NCBI GenBank assembly: GCA_041946755.1
Contig: JBHGBB010000165.1
Coordinates: forward strand, 1-9,080
Direction of reading: 5' to 3'
Source: JBHGBB01 sp041946755
GTDB taxonomy: Bacteria; UBP4; UBA4092; JAOAEQ01
Length of the DNA: 9,080 nt
Within the stretch, counting starts at the first letter, position 1. Every line of letters begins with the position of its first letter. Positions 1 to 5,066 of this stretch are shown here, piece by piece. Both the position numbers and the translations under genes were made by a program. The notes under the pieces are model-generated. The model did no database searches and had not been told where the DNA came from. It saw only the letters and a program-made list of their open reading frames with translations.

Positions 1-33
1 AAATCAGCTCGATTTTTAAAATGTCAAATTAAG

Positions 34-62
34 TTGAGAAGAACAAAAAACAGTAATAAAAA
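34..62 (+). promoter_or_regulatory. Candidate sigma70-type promoter for the acidic four-helix protein
   Basis: TTGAGA (34-39, one mismatch to TTGACA) is followed after 17 bp by TAAAAA (57-62, four of six matches to TATAAT). The predicted transcript would start near 69 and leave a leader of about 36 nt before the TTG at 105. The surrounding 104 bases are very A/T-rich, so a chance match is quite possible. Confidence 0.3.
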
Positions 63-91
63 AATAAAATAGCTTGATTTTTTTCTTATTT

Positions 92-96
92 CGGAG
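92..96 (+). promoter_or_regulatory. Ribosome binding site deciding the TTG start at 105
   Basis: CGGAG at 92-96 lies 8 nt before the TTG at 105. The first in-frame ATG (153) has no purine-rich site in front of it, so this site favours the TTG start. Confidence 0.55.
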
Positions 97-104
97 TATC
101 TTAA

Positions 105-860
105 TTGGGGGAGCATTTTTCGAATAATTTCCTTTTTCAAGTATCACGCTCTATGTCGAAATGGGAAGAAGAAAAAGATCGTAACGATTGGGACGAAGAA
201 ACCGATTGGGATGAAGACCGTTGGGAAGAATACTTCCAAGAACAAGAACGGCGCGCTGATTACTATACCCAAAAGTTTGAACAATCGTTAAAAAAATACG
301 AGGCAGCTGAATATCCGGATCCGCTAGAAGAAGCATTCAACGACATTTTCCCTGCCCTGGATGGTTCAAGTTCTCCCGAAGAATCCAATGAAATGGATGA
401 CCTCTTCTTTGGAACAGAACCCGACTCCGATACCGAAATTGCCGAACCTGCCTGGGCACAAGATGAACCTACCGAAGACTATGATGATTTCCGAAAGATT
501 TATGCATATCAGCTAGCGTATGAATTTGGCATTGCCATCCATCATTTTGTTGAACCTTTCTTTAAAACGCCAATTAAAGCGACCGCATTATACCAACTGC
601 ATGATCTAGAATTCCAGGTGGCATCGCATATTGCCTGCGGGCATGCGTATGGGTATGAACGAGAAGGAATCGTTGCCAATATAGCGAAATGTAAACGCGC
701 GTTAAAAACGGTTAATATCTGTATCGATGCGATATTAAAAATTAAATCACATAAAATCGCTACTCCGAATCAAATCGACACATTATTCCAACAGGCAATT
801 GTCGTTCGCGATGCAATCATCAATTGGATCGAAGAACTCCGCTCCATGGTCTGGTGGTAA
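105..860 (+). CDS. Acidic-N-terminus protein with a putative S23/IVP-like four-helix-bundle domain
   Basis: 251 residues, cytoplasmic by appearance (no signal peptide or membrane segment). Residues 20-126 are strongly acidic and rich in Trp and Tyr, with repeated W-D/E patterns (W20, W29, W35, W40) and a likely charged helix at about 40-68. Residues 127-246 are different: a compact, helical, hydrophobic-patterned segment opens with FRKIYAYQLAYEF and continues through QVASHIACGH and a long amphipathic C-terminal helix ending WIEEL. This layout resembles the four-helix-bundle family that includes the 23S rRNA intervening-sequence protein and Avd-like proteins (FxKLxVYQxA opening, NIAxG-like middle). 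The match is by eye and divergent. Family members are usually about 110-130 residues, so the acidic half would be an unusual extension. The TTG start is chosen because of the CGGAG site; ATG 153 (residue 17) is the alternative. No function is assigned. The acidic region could bind a basic partner or mimic nucleic acid, which is pure inference. Confidence 0.75.
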   Translation: MGEHFSNNFLFQVSRSMSKWEEEKDRNDWDEETDWDEDRWEEYFQEQERRADYYTQKFEQSLKKYEAAEYPDPLEEAFNDIFPALDGSSSPEESNEMDDLFFGTEPDSDTEIAEPAWAQDEPTEDYDDFRKIYAYQLAYEFGIAIHHFVEPFFKTPIKATALYQLHDLEFQVASHIACGHAYGYEREGIVANIAKCKRALKTVNICIDAILKIKSHKIATPNQIDTLFQQAIVVRDAIINWIEELRSMVWW

Positions 861-866
861 TAAAAA

Positions 867-894
867 AAGTTCCAAGTACGAAGTACCAAGTACC
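867..894 (+). repeat. Four-copy heptamer tandem repeat (AAGTACC type)
   Basis: Four consecutive 7-mers read AAGTTCC, AAGTACG, AAGTACC, AAGTACC, starting 7 bases after the stop codon of the preceding gene. Two copies are identical and the others differ by one base. The GTAC cores are self-complementary, so neighbouring units can pair locally. This is a short intergenic microsatellite. Its role, if any, is unknown. Confidence 0.85.
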
Positions 895-937
895 AAAAGA
901 AACTTGCCATTCATTCTTCTAAGTTAACACTATTCCG

Positions 938-972
938 ATTATCATTTTCTATCGGTTTCATTGTATGATAAT
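938..972. promoter_or_regulatory. 8-bp inverted repeat upstream of mnmA
   Basis: ATTATCAT (938-945) and ATGATAAT (965-972) are perfect inverted copies separated by 19 nt. The right arm overlaps a -10-like TATGAT (964-969), and the arm ends 17 nt before the ATG at 990. It could be an operator, an mRNA hairpin in the leader, or chance in A/T-rich DNA. No convincing -35 box is placed 16-18 bp upstream of the TATGAT. Confidence 0.35.
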
Positions 973-983
973 TTAATATTCAA

Positions 984-2057
984 TTGCTTATGCTAAATCC
1001 TAAACCGAAAATAGTAGTTGCCATGAGTGGTGGAGTAGATAGTGCCACTACTGCAGCGATATTAAAAGAATCCGGATTTGAGGTTATCGGCATCACCATG
1101 AAACTCTGGTCTGAAGGCAGCCGATGTTGCGGAATTGGCGATATCGATGACGCCCGGCGAGTAGCTGCACTACTCGGGATCCCATTTTATGTCATGAACT
1201 ATGAATCGGAATTCAAAAAACAGGTTATCGATTATTTCACCCAAGAATACCTGAAAGGCCGAACTCCGAACCCCTGTATACTCTGTAATCAGGAATTAAA
1301 ATTTAAGTTCTTATTGAATAAAGCGGTTGCGCTGGGGATCGATAAACTCGCTACCGGTCATTATGCTCAAATCGAGTTTGACCGGGAACGAAACCGATAT
1401 TTGCTCAAAAAAGGCTGCGATGATTCGAAAGACCAGTCGTATGCATTATTTTCCATGAGCCAGAAGCAATTAGCGCAGGTGCTGTTTCCGTTAGGGAATC
1501 GAACGAAAAAAGAAATCCGGAAATTAGCCAAACAATTCGGATTACCGGTCTCGGAGAAACCGGATAGTCAGGAAATCTGTTTTATTCCGGATAATGATTA
1601 TATCCGGTTCATTGAAAAGAATATTGCGCATCCGCCGAGTGAAGGATATATCGTCGATCTATCCGGGAAAAAGCTTGGCCGGCATCAAGGGATATACCGA
1701 TATACGATCGGGCAGCGCAGTGGATTAGGGATTCCTGCCGGTCGACCGTTATATGTCGTCGGAATTAATCCGGATAACAATGAAGTGGTAGTAGGAGGAG
1801 CAGAAGATGTATATCGGGAAGAGATGGTGGTCGATAATATCAACTGGATTGCGATGGATCGATTAACCGGTCCGATGCCCGCTCAGGTTAAAATCCGATA
1901 TAAACATGAGGCGGCTGAGGCGATACTAACTCCTGATTCAGCACCGCAACCATCGGTATCCGTATCTTTTACCAAACCGCAACGCGCGGTAACTCCGGGA
2001 CAGGCAGCAGTATTTTATCAAGGTGATATTGTTCTCGGCGGCGGCTGGATTCGATAA
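984..2057 (+). CDS. mnmA: tRNA-specific 2-thiouridylase MnmA (iron-sulfur type by its cysteines)
   Basis: Cytoplasmic enzyme that activates U34 of tRNA (Lys, Glu, Gln) with ATP and inserts sulfur to give 2-thiouridine. The PP-loop SGGVDS is at residues 15-20 after a beta strand. RCCGIGDIDDARRVA (47-61), GHYA (125-128) and KDQSYALF (149-156) are all family hallmarks. The cysteine pair C98-x2-C101 lies in NPCILCNQELKF and the third cysteine, C199, in SQEICF. The C-terminal RNA-binding and beta-barrel domains follow (TIGQRSGLGI at 241-250, GQAAVFYQGDIVLGGG near the end). The length of 357 is normal for the family. The longest frame starts at TTG 984, but ATG 990, two codons later, is the more likely start because MnmA normally begins just before the PP-loop strand. 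Neither has a Shine-Dalgarno site. The C-x2-C form, instead of D-x2-C as in E. coli, matches MnmA proteins known to hold a [4Fe-4S] cluster. It appears to be transcribed on its own. Confidence 0.97.
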   Translation: MLMLNPKPKIVVAMSGGVDSATTAAILKESGFEVIGITMKLWSEGSRCCGIGDIDDARRVAALLGIPFYVMNYESEFKKQVIDYFTQEYLKGRTPNPCILCNQELKFKFLLNKAVALGIDKLATGHYAQIEFDRERNRYLLKKGCDDSKDQSYALFSMSQKQLAQVLFPLGNRTKKEIRKLAKQFGLPVSEKPDSQEICFIPDNDYIRFIEKNIAHPPSEGYIVDLSGKKLGRHQGIYRYTIGQRSGLGIPAGRPLYVVGINPDNNEVVVGGAEDVYREEMVVDNINWIAMDRLTGPMPAQVKIRYKHEAAEAILTPDSAPQPSVSVSFTKPQRAVTPGQAAVFYQGDIVLGGGWIR

Positions 2058-2069
2058 GTAGCCGTAGTA

Positions 2070-2087
2070 AGAACCGAGGATGGTTTT
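2070..2087 (+). terminator. Weak hairpin after mnmA
   Basis: AGAACC (2070-2075) can pair with GGTTTT (2082-2087, one G-T pair) around a 6-nt loop. It lies 12 nt after the mnmA stop. Only a broken T-rich stretch (CGTTTCG) follows, so it is at best a poor intrinsic terminator. Confidence 0.2.
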
Positions 2088-2095
2088 CGTTTCGA

Positions 2096-2124
2096 TTGAC
2101 ACTATTTACTAATGCGAATAAAAT
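2096..2124 (+). promoter_or_regulatory. Near-consensus sigma70 promoter of the membrane-protein pair
   Basis: A perfect TTGACA (2096-2101) is followed by exactly 17 bp and then TAAAAT (2119-2124, five of six matches to TATAAT). Transcription would begin near 2131, giving a leader of only about 13 nt before the ATG at 2144. This is the best promoter in the window. The short leader fits the absence of a Shine-Dalgarno site before that gene. Confidence 0.75.
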
Positions 2125-2143
2125 AGAGTAGAATATCGGTACT

Positions 2144-2950
2144 ATGAACGACATCCCCAGAATCAGTCAGGAATTCCCGCCTGAATCTAAAAAAACCATA
2201 CCAGTTATCAAAGCAAGGCAATTACTCTTTGAAACTATCAGAGAATATCGGAATCATTTCGGGAAATATTTTGCTATTTCAGCGATTGTATTACTTCCAT
2301 TAGCCGGATTTACTGCTTGGTTTAATCCGGAAAGCCGAGTTTGGTATTTATCGATTCCATTTAGTGTAATTGCTACTTTAATCTCCTATTATTCGCATAT
2401 CGCATTACTTTATATAACCCGGGAATATAGTGCCAATAATCCGACTAAAATCAGTACCGCGTATCTGACCTCGGTAACGATGTATCTTGCATTTGTATAT
2501 ACCATGATCCTAGTCTTTTTAGCGACCTTAGTTGGAACAGCATTTTGTGTGATACCAGGAATAATGGCCTATGTAGTATTCTGTATTGCTGATGGTATTG
2601 TAGTCTGGGAAGGGACGTATAGTATCCCGGCAATGCAGCGGTCGTTGGCCTTAATCAGAAACTATTTCTGGCAAGTGTTGTGGATTCTAGTGGTGTTTGA
2701 TCTATCGATTGGACTGGTTACCTTGGTATTAACGGAAATCCCGACCTTCTTTCTGCCAGAAATACCGAACCTATATAAGCAGTTATTTAATAAAGATGCG
2801 GTACAGTTTATTTATCCATGGTGGTATGTTTTATATCAGGAATTGATTAATATGATCATATTCCCAACCGGTGCCATTATGACCTATATCCTTTATCGTA
2901 ATCTTAAAGAAGTTAATGAACAGAAAATAGAGTTACCGCTGAATCTATAG
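2144..2950 (+). CDS. Multi-pass membrane protein, first of a tandem paralogous pair
   Basis: 268 residues with about six hydrophobic segments, roughly at 42-60, 70-91, 113-133, 136-153, 175-197 and 228-250, and a hydrophilic N-terminus of about 38 residues. The motif VVWEGTYSIPAMQRSLAL (153-170), followed by NYFWQVLWIL (173-182), resembles the central part of a broad family of poorly characterised bacterial membrane proteins (DUF975 / glycerophosphodiester-phosphodiesterase membrane-domain type) with a GIPALxRSxxL...FW pattern. The end, AIMTYILYRNLKEV, is also typical of that type. The function is unknown. The next gene encodes a clear paralog that begins 5 bp after this stop codon, so the two are cotranscribed. 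The ATG at 2144 has no Shine-Dalgarno site. The upstream promoter would give an almost leaderless mRNA. Confidence 0.88.
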   Translation: MNDIPRISQEFPPESKKTIPVIKARQLLFETIREYRNHFGKYFAISAIVLLPLAGFTAWFNPESRVWYLSIPFSVIATLISYYSHIALLYITREYSANNPTKISTAYLTSVTMYLAFVYTMILVFLATLVGTAFCVIPGIMAYVVFCIADGIVVWEGTYSIPAMQRSLALIRNYFWQVLWILVVFDLSIGLVTLVLTEIPTFFLPEIPNLYKQLFNKDAVQFIYPWWYVLYQELINMIIFPTGAIMTYILYRNLKEVNEQKIELPLNL

Positions 2951-2955
2951 TCCAT

Positions 2956-3768
2956 ATGAATACTACTCCGGAATCGATAACTCCGCTCCCTTCGCCTATT
3001 TTGCCTGCAGAAAAAATCTTATTTGATATTATCCTTGAGTATATTCAACATTTCTGGCTGTATTTTATTGTTGCGGCTATTATCTTGACACCAACAATCA
3101 TTCTCGATATATGGTTAAATCCGCTTATTAATCAGTGGTATATTATAATTATTAATTTTATTTTAATGATGTTATTCAGCTATTACTTAATGTTGGTATT
3201 GTTGTTGATAACTCAAGCATTGCAATCAAACCAACCGATGGATATTAATAGTATCTTTTTAATATCATTAAAAAAATATTTACCTTATGCATGGACCATG
3301 ATTATACTAGAAATTTTGGGAATGATCGGTGCATTATTTTGTTGTATCCCATTGCTTATCGTCGAAGTATTATTTTGTGTGGCAAATGGTATCGTCGTTT
3401 GGGAAGGTATTAATGGTATTCCGGCATTAAAACGATCATTTGAATTAACCAAACCATATTTCTGGCGAGTGCTCTGGATACTGTTAATATTCTATTTAAC
3501 TTATTATATCTTATTTATGGTATTTACTGAAATTCCGAGTTTATTTATACCATCAATCCCAGGTATGTTCAAAGGAATATTCAATCATCAATATAAAGGA
3601 ATAATTCAACCTTGGTGGTATACGATATACCAGCATTTGATAGGGGCATTGCTTCACCCAACTCTAGCGATAATGACTTATATCTTATACCGCAATCTTA
3701 ACGAAGTGCATAAGTCAGTAATAGCACCATCTCCTGAGATGATTACACCAGAAAATCAATCGATGTAA
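2956..3768 (+). CDS. Multi-pass membrane protein, second of a tandem paralogous pair
   Basis: 270 residues with the same plan as the preceding protein: hydrophilic start, about six membrane segments (roughly 33-52, 62-86, 111-130, 132-148, 168-192 and 225-245) and a polar tail. Collinear shared blocks include GIVVWEGINGIPALKRSFEL (145-164), FWRVLWIL (169-176), TEIPSLFIPSIP (191-202), QPWWYTIYQHLI (218-229) and AIMTYILYRNLNEV (238-251). The genes therefore arose by duplication, yet their DNA has diverged. This copy is visibly more A/T-rich, above all in the codons of its first three membrane segments. Two proteins of the same fold in one transcript suggest a heteromeric complex or divided specificity, which is inference. 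No Shine-Dalgarno site precedes the ATG, so expression may rely on translational coupling across the 5-bp gap. Confidence 0.87.
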   Translation: MNTTPESITPLPSPILPAEKILFDIILEYIQHFWLYFIVAAIILTPTIILDIWLNPLINQWYIIIINFILMMLFSYYLMLVLLLITQALQSNQPMDINSIFLISLKKYLPYAWTMIILEILGMIGALFCCIPLLIVEVLFCVANGIVVWEGINGIPALKRSFELTKPYFWRVLWILLIFYLTYYILFMVFTEIPSLFIPSIPGMFKGIFNHQYKGIIQPWWYTIYQHLIGALLHPTLAIMTYILYRNLNEVHKSVIAPSPEMITPENQSM

Positions 3769-3786
3769 TCACTATTCTAGTTACGA

Positions 3787-3792
3787 TATAAT
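3787..3792 (+). promoter_or_regulatory. Candidate -10 box before the URO-D-family gene
   Basis: A perfect TATAAT lies 18 nt before the ATG at 3811. The sequence 17 bp upstream (TGTAAT, 3764-3769) is a poor -35 match, so promoter activity is uncertain. The gene could instead be read through from the upstream pair. Confidence 0.35.
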
Positions 3793-3800
3793 AGTTTATT

Positions 3801-3805
3801 AAGGA
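3801..3805 (+). promoter_or_regulatory. Ribosome binding site of the URO-D-family gene
   Basis: AAGGA at 3801-3805 lies 5 nt before the ATG at 3811. It is one of only three credible Shine-Dalgarno sites among the ten genes here. Confidence 0.6.
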
Positions 3806-3810
3806 TAAAT

Positions 3811-4908
3811 ATGAATGCGCGAGACCGATTTAATCGTACCATGCGATTTGAAGCAGTAGACCGTGTCCCTTGGTGGGAATTATGGTATTGGGACGAAACC
3901 CTTGACCGATGGTATACTGAAGGATTACCGCAAGATGTACATCTCTCGGATTATTTCGGCGTAGACCGGCGGGAAGGGGTAGGGGTATATACCGGATTGG
4001 TTCCGGCATTTAAAGAAACGACGCTAGCAGAGACCGATACATTCCGGATATTCATCGATTGGGATGGGGTTAAACGGCAGGAGTTTAAAAATCATGGCCG
4101 AGCAACCATGCCCTTATTTCTAGAGCATCCGGTGAAAGACCGGGCAAGTTGGGAGAAACTCAAATCCGAACGACTGAATCCAACTTCACCAAAACGGTAT
4201 CCATTCGATTGGGAAGATAAGAAAAAAGGATGGAAAGACCGGGATTATCCGCTTTCAATACATGCCGGGAGTTTCTATGGTATGCTCAGAAATTGGATTG
4301 GAGTCGAACATTTTTCGTTAATGTTTTATGACGATCCGGACCTGGTGCATGAAATGATGGATTATCTGGCAGAGTTCTTTTGCCAGGTGATCAACCGCGC
4401 ATTAGTAGAAGTACCGGATATTGATTTTGCCACGATGTGGGAAGATATGTGTTACAAAACTGCATCACTCTTATCCCCCAAGATGTTCCGAGAATTCATG
4501 ATGCCCGGATATCGGAAAGTAGTATCCTTATTGCACCAGCATGGAATCAAAAATATTCTAGTCGATTGCGATGGTAATATCGATGAATTGATTCCGTTAT
4601 GGCTGGAAGTAGGCGTTAATGGCGTATATCCAATCGAAGTCGCTAGCGGAATGGACCCGATAGCATTACGTAAAAAATATGGGAATAATATTCTTCTAGC
4701 CGGCGGGATTGATAAACGGGTGTTGGCGCAAGGGAAAGCTGCGATCGACCAGGAGCTGGAATCGAAACTTCCATACCTTTGTTTATCCGGAGGATATATT
4801 CCCTGGATCGACCATCTGGTGCCGCCGGATGTACCGTTAGCCAATTATCTCTATTATCTTAACCGGATGAAAGAAATCACCTTAAATCCGCGAAAATATC
4901 TTACTTAA
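3811..4908 (+). CDS. Uroporphyrinogen decarboxylase (URO-D) superfamily protein, not canonical HemE
   Basis: 365 residues, soluble, with a TIM-barrel type sequence pattern. The start MNARDRFNRTMRFEAVDRVP is the usual opening of stand-alone URO-D-family proteins (compare ERxxxALxxExxDRVP). The segment NILVDCDGNIDELIPLWLEVG (248-268), followed by VYPIEVASGMDP (272-283) and NILLAGGIDKRVLAQG (293-308), matches the barrel's C-terminal half. GGYIPWIDHLVPPDVP (327-342) replaces the final family motif. The heme-pathway enzyme's N-terminal Arg-containing substrate-binding motif (RQAGR) is not present. The H-x-C zinc site of MtaA/CmuA-type methyltransferases is replaced by V-D-C253, and the late Cys of the PGC motif is Tyr329. 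The substrate is therefore unknown. No corrinoid protein or methyltransferase partner is encoded beside it. The ATG is supported by AAGGA. A weak A/T hairpin with a T-run follows the stop. Confidence 0.9.
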   Translation: MNARDRFNRTMRFEAVDRVPWWELWYWDETLDRWYTEGLPQDVHLSDYFGVDRREGVGVYTGLVPAFKETTLAETDTFRIFIDWDGVKRQEFKNHGRATMPLFLEHPVKDRASWEKLKSERLNPTSPKRYPFDWEDKKKGWKDRDYPLSIHAGSFYGMLRNWIGVEHFSLMFYDDPDLVHEMMDYLAEFFCQVINRALVEVPDIDFATMWEDMCYKTASLLSPKMFREFMMPGYRKVVSLLHQHGIKNILVDCDGNIDELIPLWLEVGVNGVYPIEVASGMDPIALRKKYGNNILLAGGIDKRVLAQGKAAIDQELESKLPYLCLSGGYIPWIDHLVPPDVPLANYLYYLNRMKEITLNPRKYLT

Positions 4909-4933
4909 TTATCTGAAGTAATAATACTTTTTT
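4901..4933 (+). terminator. Weak candidate terminator after the URO-D-family gene
   Basis: TTACTT (4901-4906, overlapping the stop codon) can pair with AAGTAA (4916-4921) around a 9-nt loop, and a run of six T occupies 4928-4933. The stem is A/T-rich and separated from the T-run by 6 nt, so termination would be inefficient if it occurs. Confidence 0.25.
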
Positions 4934-4975
4934 CTTTCCAATTATATAGAATCATATATCTTCTATAAGAAACTC

Positions 4976-5035
4976 ATTCCTAGCAGGAACTGGCAGTTTC
5001 GTGTAGAATATTTATATTCTTAACGCTGCTAGAAT
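4976..5035 (+). promoter_or_regulatory. Nested inverted-repeat structure in the spacer before the DUF4340 gene
   Basis: CTAGCAG (4980-4986) and CTGCTAG (5026-5032) are perfect inverted copies. The stem extends outward by ATT (4976-4978) pairing with AAT (5033-5035) past one bulged C. Inside lie two smaller hairpins: AACT (4988-4991) with AGTT (4995-4998), and AGAATA (5005-5010) with TATTCT (5015-5020). Together they draw a three-way, multibranch fold. It ends 31 nt before the ATG at 5067. It could be an mRNA leader structure or a small RNA. No known riboswitch class is recognised. Confidence 0.4.
5027..5035 (+). promoter_or_regulatory. Candidate extended -10 promoter for the DUF4340 gene
   Basis: TGCTAGAAT gives a TGn extension plus TAGAAT (5030-5035, five of six matches), placing a start near 5042 and a leader of about 25 nt. 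No good -35 box is seen. A second TAGAAT lies at 5004-5009. If this promoter is used, the inverted repeat around it would act at the DNA level and not in the mRNA. Confidence 0.3.
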
Positions 5036-5066
5036 CAGTAACATATCTTGACGATACATAGAATTC

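Noticed and set aside
1..17. AAATC-loop-GATTT with trailing T, possible terminator of a gene left of the window
   Set aside because: Only a 5-bp A/T-rich stem at the very edge. Without the upstream sequence it cannot be supported.
6..82. Imperfect direct repeat AGCTCGATTTTT (6-17) and AGCTTGATTTTT (71-82)
   Set aside because: Short, A/T-rich and with one mismatch. It is not distinguishable from low-complexity background.
867..894. Heptamer array considered as a CRISPR-like array
   Set aside because: Units are 7 bases with no spacers and no cas genes nearby. It is a simple tandem repeat.
4452..4844. 130-codon open frame on the - strand
   Set aside because: Antisense to the conserved URO-D motifs. 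No plausible domain and no ribosome binding site.
3811..4908. Annotation as hemE
   Set aside because: The HemE N-terminal substrate-binding motif is missing and the family opening matches non-heme URO-D proteins. Only the superfamily is supported.
4909..5066. tRNA or known riboswitch in the 158-bp spacer
   Set aside because: The nested stems do not give an acceptor/T-arm pattern with GTTCRANNC, and no known aptamer core is recognisable.
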